Part shown: positions 57,702 through 64,000 of the stretch, one piece after another
Numbering within the stretch: the first letter of the stretch is position 1
Layout: every line of letters starts with the position of its first letter
Origin: Bog-473 sp963754445
GTDB lineage: Bacteria > Actinomycetota > Acidimicrobiia > Acidimicrobiales > RAAP-2
Assembly: GCA_963754445.1 (NCBI GenBank)
Contig: CAVWFT010000002.1
Coordinates: 1,860,001-1,924,000 of the forward strand
DNA length: 64,000 bases
Reading direction: 5' to 3'
The notes under the pieces: model-generated
What the model was told of the DNA's origin: nothing
The model's input: only the letters and a program-made list of their open reading frames with translations
Database searches by the model: none
Position numbers and translations under genes: made by a program

Positions 57702-57754
57702 GGAGGGGACATCCTAGACGGCGGGCGGGGGGCCGTCCGGTAGCCTCGGCGGCG

Positions 57755-58114
57755 ATGCGGTCCGGTTGGCTGCTGCGGGACGGCGACGTGGTCTGCGCGC
57801 TCGACATGGCAGAGACGCCGGCCGAGCGACGGGTGCTGCGCGACCGCGGGGGTTGCGACGGCGCCCTGCTGGTGGACGGGGTGCGCAGCCTGCACACTGC
57901 GGGCATGAATTTCGCCATCGACGTGGCCTTCCTGTCCCACGACCACACGGTGGTCCGGGTGACCCACCTCAAGCCGTGGCGACTCGCCCTGGGCGGGCGG
58001 GGCGTCCACGGCGCGCTGGCCATGGAGTCGGGCTCGCTGGAGCGCTGGGGGGTCCGGGTGGGCGATCAGTTCGAAATGCGAGAGGCCGGGCCCGAGTCGA
58101 ACGGCGCACCGTGA
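57755..58114 (+). CDS. DUF192-family protein
   Basis: A 119-residue small beta protein. RSLHTAGMNFAIDVAFLSHD is the DUF192 core (M[R/N]F-PID pattern) and ALAMESGSLERWGVRVGDQF the C-terminal half. Biochemical role unknown. The stop overlaps the rsmI start (GTGA). Confidence 0.83.
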   Translation: MRSGWLLRDGDVVCALDMAETPAERRVLRDRGGCDGALLVDGVRSLHTAGMNFAIDVAFLSHDHTVVRVTHLKPWRLALGGRGVHGALAMESGSLERWGVRVGDQFEMREAGPESNGAP

Positions 58115-58992
58115 GCGCCGAGGCGCCCGGTCGGGGGTGCCTGGTCCTGGTGGCCACGCCGATCGGCAATCTCGGGGACCTGGCGCCCCGCGCCCGCGAG
58201 GTCCTCGAGCGGGCCGACCTGATCTGCTGCGAGGACACCCGCCGCACCCGGGCCCTGCTCAGCGCCGTCGGGGTCGGCGGGGGCGATCGGCTCCTGTCCC
58301 TGCATGGGCACAACGAAGCGGACCGCCTGCGCCGGGTCGGTGCGGCCGTGGCCGACGGGGCGACGGTGGCCGTGGTCAGCGACGCCGGGACGCCGGGGAT
58401 CTCGGATCCCGGATCCCGGCTGGCGGCAGCGGTGGCCGAGGCGGGCGAACGGGTGACCACCGTGCCCGGACCGTCGTCGGTCGTCGCGGCCCTCGTGGTG
58501 AGCGGCCTCCCCACCGACCGCTTCGTGGTGGAGGGCTTCTTGCCGCGCAAGGGTTCCGAACGACGACGACGCGTCGCCGCCCTCCTGGCCGACGCGCGCA
58601 CGACGGTCGTGCTGGAATCGCCCGGACGCCTGGCCGCCACGCTCGAGGAGCTGGCCGCCGTCGATCCCGAGCGCCCGGTGAGCGTGGCCCGGGAGCTGAC
58701 CAAGGTCCACGAAGAGGTGTGGCGGGGCAGCGCGGCGGCGGCGGCCGCGGCCTTCGGCGCCCGGGAGGTGCGCGGAGAGGTCGTGCTCGTGGTCGGGGGC
58801 AGTCCGGACCCGGGCCCCGCCGGCGACGAGGCGGTGGAGGTGGCGGTCCGGGCGGCACTGGACGAGGACCCGACGGCCGGTCCGCGCCAGGTGGCCGACC
58901 TGGTGGCGGCGTCGCTCGGGGTGGCCCGCCGTCGGGCCTACGAAGCCGTGCTGCGCCTGCGCGAGGACGGCGTGGGATCCGGAGGTTCGTGA
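58111..58992 (+). CDS. rsmI: 16S rRNA (cytidine(1402)-2'-O)-methyltransferase
   Basis: A 293-residue SAM methyltransferase of the tetrapyrrole-methylase fold. LVLVATPIGNLGDLAPRARE and DLICCEDTRRTRALLSAVGV are the family opening; VVSDAGTPGISDPGSRL binds SAM; VSGLPTDRFVVEGFLPRKG is conserved. It modifies C1402 in the ribosomal P-site with RsmH. The C-terminal RsmI HTH is short but present (VADLVAASLGVARRRAYEAV). Coupled to DUF192 by GTGA; metG follows after 22 bases. Confidence 0.94.
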   Translation: MSAEAPGRGCLVLVATPIGNLGDLAPRAREVLERADLICCEDTRRTRALLSAVGVGGGDRLLSLHGHNEADRLRRVGAAVADGATVAVVSDAGTPGISDPGSRLAAAVAEAGERVTTVPGPSSVVAALVVSGLPTDRFVVEGFLPRKGSERRRRVAALLADARTTVVLESPGRLAATLEELAAVDPERPVSVARELTKVHEEVWRGSAAAAAAAFGAREVRGEVVLVVGGSPDPGPAGDEAVEVAVRAALDEDPTAGPRQVADLVAASLGVARRRAYEAVLRLREDGVGSGGS

Positions 58993-59014
58993 GGTCGCCG
59001 GTACGCTACCGGCG

Positions 59015-60571
59015 GTGCCTCCCTACTTCCTGACCACGCCGATCTACTACGTCAACGATGCGCCGCACGTCGGCACGGCGTACACGACGGTCAACGCCGA
59101 CGCACTGGCGCGCTGGCACCGCCTCTTGGGGGACGACGTGTGGTTCATGACGGGGACCGACGAGCACGGCGCCAAGATCGTCGAAGCGGCCGAGGCCAAC
59201 GGCGTGACGCCCAAGGAGTGGACGGATCGCACCTCGGCCCGGTTCGTCGAGGCGTGGCACCGGCTCGACATCAGCAACGACGACTTCATCCGGACCACCG
59301 AGCCCCGGCACTACGCCGTCGTCCAGGAGTTCCTGCAGCGCATCTACGACAACGGCTTCATCGAGCTGGCGCCGTACTCGGGCATCTACTGCATCTCGTG
59401 CGAGGACTACTACACCGAGGACCAGCTGGTCGACGGGCTCTGCCCGGTGCACGGCCGGCCGGTCGTGGAGATGCAGGAGGACAACTACTTCTTCAAGCTG
59501 AGTGCGTTCGAGGATCGGCTGCTCGACTACTACGAGCGCCACCCCGACTTCGTGCGGCCGGTGTCGAAGCGCAACGAGGCGCTGGGTTTCATCCGGGGCG
59601 GGCTGCACGACGTCTCCATCACCCGGACCTCCTTCTCCTGGGGCGTGCCCGTCCCCTGGGACAGCGGCCACGTCTTCTACGTCTGGTACGACGCCCTGAT
59701 CAACTACCTGACGGTGGCCGGGTACGGAAGCGACGAGGCCACGTTCGCCGCCCGCTGGGGGGCGGCTCATCACCTGCTGGCCAAGGACATCTTGAAGTTC
59801 CACTGCGTCTGGTGGCCGGCGATGTGCATGGCGGCGGGCATCGAGCCCCCGGCCGAGATCTTCGTGCACGGCTACCTGCTGATGGGCGGCCAGAAGCTGG
59901 GCAAGACGATGATCGCGGCCGGCCTGGCCGGGGGCGGCGACGGCGGCGAGGCGCCGCTGCGGATCACCGATGTGTCGCCGCTAGCGCTGGCCGATGACTT
60001 CGGGGTGGACCCCCTGCGCTACCACCTGCTGCGCGAGGTGCCCCTGGGCGGAGACGGCGACTTCTCCTACGAGGGCATCGTGAGCCGCTACAACGCGGAC
60101 CTGGCCAACAACCTCGGGAACCTCGTCTCCCGGGTGACGACGGTCGTCGCCTCCAAGTGCGGCGGCGTCGGTCCGGCGCCCGATCGCGAGAGCGAGCTGG
60201 CCCCCGAGGCGCGCCGGGTGCTCGAGGCGGCGACCGCGGCATGGGCACGCTGGGCGCCCCACGAGGCGCTCGAGGAGACCTGGAAGCTGATCGGCGCCAC
60301 CAACGCCCGTCTCGAGGTGGCCGAACCCTGGAAGATGGATCCCGGACCCGCGGTCGACGCCGTGCTCGGCGACGCCCTCGAGGTGCTGCGGATCGTGGCC
60401 GTGCTGGTGGCCCCCGCCATGCCTTCGACGGCGGCCGAGGTCTGGCGGCGCATCGGCCTGCCCGGCGACCCCTCGGCGGCCCGGCTCCCCGGGGCTGCGG
60501 CCTGGGGCGGGTACGAGGGCGGGGCCGCCGTCACCAAGGGCGATCCGCTGTTCCCGAGGCGCAAGTCCTGA
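59015..60571 (+). CDS. metG: Methionyl-tRNA synthetase
   Basis: A 518-residue class I synthetase. The HIGH motif is HVGT (18-21) in PIYYVNDAPHVGTAY. The zinc/CP insertion holds GIYCISCEDYYTEDQ and a CPVHG knuckle. The KMSKS loop is unusual: KLGKT at 294-298, followed by an 18-residue Gly-rich insertion before LRITDVSPLALADDFGVDPL. The anticodon domain follows (VSRYNADLANNLGNLVSRV). The GTG start gives the conserved MPPYFLTTPI. Being the only metG seen, it should be active despite the loop change. Confidence 0.93.
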   Translation: MPPYFLTTPIYYVNDAPHVGTAYTTVNADALARWHRLLGDDVWFMTGTDEHGAKIVEAAEANGVTPKEWTDRTSARFVEAWHRLDISNDDFIRTTEPRHYAVVQEFLQRIYDNGFIELAPYSGIYCISCEDYYTEDQLVDGLCPVHGRPVVEMQEDNYFFKLSAFEDRLLDYYERHPDFVRPVSKRNEALGFIRGGLHDVSITRTSFSWGVPVPWDSGHVFYVWYDALINYLTVAGYGSDEATFAARWGAAHHLLAKDILKFHCVWWPAMCMAAGIEPPAEIFVHGYLLMGGQKLGKTMIAAGLAGGGDGGEAPLRITDVSPLALADDFGVDPLRYHLLREVPLGGDGDFSYEGIVSRYNADLANNLGNLVSRVTTVVASKCGGVGPAPDRESELAPEARRVLEAATAAWARWAPHEALEETWKLIGATNARLEVAEPWKMDPGPAVDAVLGDALEVLRIVAVLVAPAMPSTAAEVWRRIGLPGDPSAARLPGAAAWGGYEGGAAVTKGDPLFPRRKS

Positions 60572-60572
60572 C

Positions 60573-61388
60573 GTGGGCGGCTGGTTCGACTCCCACTGCC
60601 ACGTCCAGGAGGAATTCCTCGAGGGCGCCGAGGGCGCCGAGAACCGCCAGCTCGACCCCGTGCTGGCCCGGGCCCGTGGGGCGGGCGTGGACCGGCTCGT
60701 GTGCATCGGGACGGGGCTCGAGACCTCGCGCCAGGCGGTGGCCCTGGCCCGGAGCACCGCGCCGAGCGGCACGCCGCGGGCGTGGGCCTCGGTCGGGCTG
60801 CATCCGCACGAGGCCAGCGAAGGTGTCGATGCCGTGGCCGCGTTGCTGGCGGACGAATTGGCGGTGGGTGACGGTGCGGTGGTGGCGGTCGGCGAGTGCG
60901 GACTGGACTACTACTACGAACACTCGCCGCGTGACGCGCAGCGCGCCGCGTTCGCCGCGCAGATCGCGCTCGCGCACGCGCACGACCTGACGTTGGTCAT
61001 CCACGCGCGCGACGCGTGGGCCGATCTCTTCGACGTGTTGGCGGCCGAGGGTGTCCCGACGCGTACCGTGTTGCACTGCTTCACCGGCGGCGTCGACGAG
61101 GTCGAGCGGTGTCTCGACGCCGGCATGTTCGTCTCGTTCAGCGGCATCGTGACGTTCAAGAACGCAGCCGACGTGCGCGCGGCCGCGCAGCGTTGCCCGT
61201 TCGAGCGACTGCTCGTCGAAACGGACAGTCCGTTCCTTGCGCCGGTGCCCTTTCGCGGTCGCCCCAACGAGCCGTCGTATATTCCGCTCGTGGGTGACGC
61301 GATCGCTGCCCTCAAGGGGTGCGCCGTCGAACAGGTCATGGAACAGACGGCCTCCGCTGCGGCATTGGCGTTTTCCACAGGGGCGTAA
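60573..61388 (+). CDS. tatD: TatD-family metal-dependent hydrolase
   Basis: A 271-residue TIM-barrel nuclease-type hydrolase. FDSHCHVQEEF carries the HxH; GECGLDYYYEHSPRDAQ the Glu; LVIHARDAW and VLHCFTGGVDEVERCLD the other histidines; LLVETDSPFLAP the final Asp. It starts one base after the metG stop, the usual actinobacterial order. The second half of the gene (after about 60900) uses many GCGC/CGCG words compared with the first half, a shift that continues into the next gene. Confidence 0.94.
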   Translation: MGGWFDSHCHVQEEFLEGAEGAENRQLDPVLARARGAGVDRLVCIGTGLETSRQAVALARSTAPSGTPRAWASVGLHPHEASEGVDAVAALLADELAVGDGAVVAVGECGLDYYYEHSPRDAQRAAFAAQIALAHAHDLTLVIHARDAWADLFDVLAAEGVPTRTVLHCFTGGVDEVERCLDAGMFVSFSGIVTFKNAADVRAAAQRCPFERLLVETDSPFLAPVPFRGRPNEPSYIPLVGDAIAALKGCAVEQVMEQTASAAALAFSTGA

Positions 61389-61694
61389 TCGCGCCCTGTT
61401 CCAAGAAATAAAAGAACCTTGTGACCTGCAGGTTTAAGGTTCAGTTGAGCGTTAATCTGCGTCTGACCAGGGATTTCAGTTGAATATCGGGTTTCGATAC
61501 CGGTGTGACCTGCGGAAATAAAAGTTTAAAACGCCCTTCCCCATATCGGATTTGCGTGGGGTGGATGACTCTCCTAGTTTCTTCCGAAACCCCTCGCCAC
61601 CCGTGAGTCGGCGCGGGTGCACTGAGTCCCGGAGAAGGGTGGAGCCCTGAGGAGCCAGAGCACCGGGGGGAGGCGTCTCGGCGTCGCTGCAGCT
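61389..61694. other. AT-rich leader of the RlpA-like gene
   Basis: Much less GC than its surroundings (for example around 61400-61530, with runs such as AAATAAAAG and AAAGTTTAAAACG). It should contain the promoter of the RlpA-like/rsmA/ispE operon. I checked by eye for the c-di-AMP (ydaO) riboswitch known upstream of actinobacterial cell-wall enzymes; the conserved 3' core was not found. Confidence 0.5.
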
Positions 61695-62273
61695 TTGTGC
61701 GGCGTGCTGTTCGGTGTGCCTCTCCTCTTGCTACAGAGTCAGAGTGCGCACGCGGCGCGTGCGCGCACCGCGCCGCCCGCCGCGCCTGCGTCGCATGCGG
61801 CGCGGCGCGGCGCGTCAGCGCACGGCGTCGATCTGAAGTCGCATCTCGTCGCGTACCACCACGCCGCCGCCGCAACGACGACGACCACCGCGCCGACGAC
61901 CACGACGACGACGAGCGCGCCGGCCACCACGACGACGACCGCACCGCCGGCCACGACGACGACGACCGCACCACCCCCACCCCCACCGCCACCTCCCACC
62001 ACCACGACGACGACTCGGCCGGCGCCGAGCAACTCGGAAGTCGGTGAGGCGACGTGGTACTCCGAAGCGCCGGCGGGGTATTGCGCCAGTCCGACGCTGC
62101 CCTTCGGCACGGTGCTGACCGTGACGAACAACGCCACCGGTGCATCGACCACGTGCACGGTCGACGACAGGGAGGGTGCGGGCTACCCGCGGGTGGTCGA
62201 CATGTCCCCGGAGGGCTTCGAGCAGATTGCGTCCTTGGGTCAGGGAGTGGCGGAGGTCACAATCTCCTGGTGA
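61695..62273 (+). CDS. Septal-ring RlpA-like protein (double-psi beta-barrel)
   Basis: About 192 residues. A hydrophobic export signal is followed by AHAARART, a Thr/Pro-rich spacer of about 50 residues, and a C-terminal RlpA-like domain: GEATWYSEAPAGYCASPTLP, FGTVLTVTNNATG, TCTVDDREGAGYPRVVDMSP, with the Asp expected in lytic transglycosylase-like barrels. The TTG used as start truncates the signal; a CTG at 61647 would supply a full n-region (RSQSTGGRR). It occupies the place of rpfB between tatD and rsmA, and overlaps rsmA by GTGA. Probable cell-wall role. Confidence 0.82.
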   Translation: MCGVLFGVPLLLLQSQSAHAARARTAPPAAPASHAARRGASAHGVDLKSHLVAYHHAAAATTTTTAPTTTTTTSAPATTTTTAPPATTTTTAPPPPPPPPPTTTTTTRPAPSNSEVGEATWYSEAPAGYCASPTLPFGTVLTVTNNATGASTTCTVDDREGAGYPRVVDMSPEGFEQIASLGQGVAEVTISW

Positions 62274-63091
62274 CCCATTCCGGCGCCGACATCGCCCAGT
62301 TGTTGTCGGAGCACGGACTGCGGCCGAGCCGAGCCCTCGGACAGAACTTCGTCGCCGATCCCAACACGGTCCGGCGTATCGCCCGCCTGGCGGACGTCGG
62401 CGCCGGGGCCCACGTCCTCGAGATCGGCGCCGGTCTGGGGTCCTTGACCCTCGCCCTCGCCGAGACGGGCGCCGAGGTCGTGGCGATCGAGACGGACCGC
62501 CACGTCCTTCCCGCCCTGCGCTCGGTCGTCGAGCCGGCGGGCGTCGAGGTGGTCGAGGGCGACGCCCTGGTCCTCGACCTGGCCGCGCTCCTGGCCGCCC
62601 GGGCACCTGGTCCGTGGAGTCTGGTGGCCAACTTGCCCTACAACGTGGCCACGCCCCTGGTGATGCGGGTCCTGACCGAGGTCGAGGCCGTGGCGCACCA
62701 GCTGGTCATGGTGCAGCGCGAGGTCGGCGAACGGATGGCGGCCGCTCCCGGCGTGGGGGCCTACGGATCGGTCTCGGTCCGGATCGCCTATTTCGCCCGT
62801 GCGCGGATCGTGGGACGGGTGCCCGCCTCGGTCTTCATCCCCAGGCCCCGGGTGGAGTCGGTCCTGGTGCGCCTCGATCGCCTGCCCCGGCCCGCCGTCG
62901 ACCCGGCACTCGTGTCCTACGAGCGGCTGGCCACGGTGGTCAAGGCGGGGTTCGGCCAGCGCCGCAAGATGCTGCGGCGTTCCCTGGCCGGTGTCGTCGA
63001 GCCGGAGGCCTTCGCCCGGGCCGGGGTGCGGCCCGACGTCCGGGCCGAGGAGCTCGACGTCGAGGCCTGGGGCCGGCTGGCCGCCCCATGA
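62270..63091 (+). CDS. rsmA: 16S rRNA dimethyladenosine transferase
   Basis: A 273-residue RsmA/KsgA enzyme that dimethylates A1518 and A1519 of 16S rRNA. RALGQNFVADPNTVRRIAR opens the family, HVLEIGAGLGSLTLALAE is SAM motif I, and LVANLPYNVATPLVMRVL contains the catalytic NLPY. The C-terminal helical domain includes VVKAGFGQRRKMLRRSL. GTG overlaps the RlpA-like stop; the stop overlaps the ispE ATG. Confidence 0.95.
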   Translation: MTHSGADIAQLLSEHGLRPSRALGQNFVADPNTVRRIARLADVGAGAHVLEIGAGLGSLTLALAETGAEVVAIETDRHVLPALRSVVEPAGVEVVEGDALVLDLAALLAARAPGPWSLVANLPYNVATPLVMRVLTEVEAVAHQLVMVQREVGERMAAAPGVGAYGSVSVRIAYFARARIVGRVPASVFIPRPRVESVLVRLDRLPRPAVDPALVSYERLATVVKAGFGQRRKMLRRSLAGVVEPEAFARAGVRPDVRAEELDVEAWGRLAAP

Positions 63092-63858
63092 CGATCCTGC
63101 TGGCGCCGGCCAAGCTCACGGTCTCGCTGGAGGTGACCGGGGTCCGCTCCGACGGGTATCACGAGCTCGACGCCGAAATGGTGACGCTCGACCTGGCCGA
63201 CGTGCTCGAGATCGACCCTGACGGTTCGGGTGTGCTGGTGCGGGCGGACCCCGCCGCCGGCCCGATCGAACTCCCGCCGTCGGAGGACAACCTGGTCGCC
63301 CGTGCGCTGCGGGCGTGTGGGCGGCGGGCCGGCGTCGAGCTCATCAAGCGCATCCCGGTGGGTGGAGGGCTCGGGGGCGGTTCCGCCGACGCCGCGGCCG
63401 TGCTGCGCTGGGCCGGGTGCGACGACCCCGACGTCGCCGTCGGCATCGGGGCTGACGTCCCGTTCTGCCTGGCGGGAGGGCGGGCCAGGGTCCAGGGCAT
63501 CGGGGAGCGCCTGACGCCGCTCGACTTCGAGCCCCGCCACTACGTCCTCGTGCTGCCCCCCTTCGGGGTGGACACCCGGGCCGTGTACGGGGCCTGGGAC
63601 GCTGGCGCACGCAGCGCAGGCCCCAACGCCCTGACGGCGGCCGCCATGGCGGTGGAGCCCAGGCTGGCCCGCTGGCGCGACGCGCTGGGCGAGTACACCG
63701 GTGGCGAGCCGACCCTGGCCGGAAGCGGTTCGACCTGGTTCGTCGAGGTGGCGACGCCGGGGAACGACGAGCACCCGGCGCCTCTGTTGCGGGCGGGCGG
63801 GGACTCGGGCCGGCTGGTCCGGGCACGCACGGTGCCCGCCGGCTGGCAGGGGGAGTGA
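63088..63858 (+). CDS. ispE: 4-diphosphocytidyl-2-C-methyl-D-erythritol kinase
   Basis: A 256-residue GHMP kinase of the non-mevalonate isoprenoid pathway. APAKLTVSLEVTGVRSDGYH is the substrate-side motif, and PVGGGLGGGSADAAAVLRW the glycine-rich ATP loop. IGADVPFCLAGG carries the catalytic Asp. GSGSTWFVEV near the end is the third GHMP motif. Shorter than typical IspE (about 290) at the C-terminus. Coupled to rsmA by an ATGA overlap. Confidence 0.94.
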   Translation: MTILLAPAKLTVSLEVTGVRSDGYHELDAEMVTLDLADVLEIDPDGSGVLVRADPAAGPIELPPSEDNLVARALRACGRRAGVELIKRIPVGGGLGGGSADAAAVLRWAGCDDPDVAVGIGADVPFCLAGGRARVQGIGERLTPLDFEPRHYVLVLPPFGVDTRAVYGAWDAGARSAGPNALTAAAMAVEPRLARWRDALGEYTGGEPTLAGSGSTWFVEVATPGNDEHPAPLLRAGGDSGRLVRARTVPAGWQGE

Positions 63859-63884
63859 GAAGAGGTCGCTGAGCCGGGGCTGGA

Positions 63885-63983
63885 CTACTTGCCGGCCCGG
63901 CGCTGCCAACGGGTCGCTTTGAGCATCTTCTTGTGCTTCTTCTTGCGCATCCGCTTGCGGCGCTTTTTGATCAGTGATCCCAT
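63885..63983 (-). CDS. Tiny ribosomal protein bS22 (AURKAIP1/COX24 domain)
   Basis: A 32-residue very basic peptide: MGSLIKKRRKRMRKKKHKKM and then LKATRWQRRAGK. This is the well-known actinobacterial small-subunit protein bS22, whose mycobacterial form begins MGSVIKKRRKRMSKKKHRK. It is present as a complete frame with ATG and TAG on the minus strand, converging on ispE 26 bases away. Too short for most gene finders. Confidence 0.9.
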   Translation of the reverse strand: MGSLIKKRRKRMRKKKHKKMLKATRWQRRAGK

Positions 63984-64000
63984 GGCGTGGGGCAGGCTAG

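Noticed and set aside
61389..61694. c-di-AMP (ydaO) riboswitch before the cell-wall gene
   Set aside because: The location is suggestive but the conserved 3' core is missing by eye.
1..64000. CRISPR array
   Set aside because: No regularly spaced 20-40 base repeats and no cas-like protein seen.

Overview
The window is high-GC DNA with many GTG starts and many 4-base ATGA/GTGA overlaps between genes. Content points to Actinomycetota: F420-type luciferase-like (LLM) oxidoreductases, an Mca/MshB-type deacetylase, a sigma/anti-sigma pair, a CYP125-like P450, the metG-tatD-rsmA-ispE order, and two tiny ribosomal proteins matching actinobacterial bL37 and bS22. Acidimicrobiia is my best guess from the overall gene mix; that is inference, not proof.

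Layout. 1-7.7 kb: oxidoreductases, two GNATs, DNA glycosylase Tag, a FadD19-like acyl-CoA synthetase, an aldehyde dehydrogenase and an SDR. 7.7-8.5 kb: non-coding, repeat-bearing. 8.5-12.9 kb: a coupled leftward operon of thioesterase, LLM oxidoreductase, thiolase, FabH-like KAS III and nucleotidyltransferase. 13-19.1 kb: threonine aldolase, LLM enzyme, Mca-like deacetylase, a membrane protein, an ECF sigma factor with its anti-sigma, and adenosylhomocysteinase. 19.4-24.5 kb: tRNA-Arg(CCU) followed by a visibly more AT-rich, decayed island with a truncated tyrosine integrase, a degenerate IS3 transposase, a truncated secreted protein, an FG-GAP propeller and a secreted TIG-like protein.

24.5-33 kb: a DoxX-Rieske fusion, a small four-cysteine secreted protein (intact relative of the truncated island copy), a PIN protein, YceI, then a five-gene redox operon (Ser/Thr-rich anchored peptide, ApbE, heme-b-type membrane protein, NuoF-like Fe-S flavoprotein, 3Fe-4S ferredoxin), a GNAT, a possible self-regulated RHH protein and an AhpD-like protein. 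33-41 kb: YihY, P450, secernin-like peptidase, HdeD, FAH hydrolase, a cNMP-binding protein, a NifU domain, a LuxR regulator and an acyl-CoA dehydrogenase. 41-48.3 kb: a MgtE-N/CBS plus NRAMP-related pair with a candidate leader peptide, then a glycosyltransferase-methyltransferase-alpha/alpha-toroid triad. 48-53 kb: aminopeptidase N, a PfkB kinase and YchF. 53-54.6 kb: mostly non-coding with strong inverted repeats. 54.6-64 kb: a lipoprotein plus SCO pair, a phosphodiesterase, bL37, DUF192-rsmI, metG, tatD, an RlpA-like protein, rsmA, ispE and bS22.

Functionally the window mixes housekeeping (translation, methyl cycle, isoprenoids) with lipid or sterol catabolism (acyl-CoA ligase, acyl-CoA dehydrogenase, thiolase, P450) and membrane redox and metal handling. 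No CRISPR array, rRNA or intact transposon was seen.
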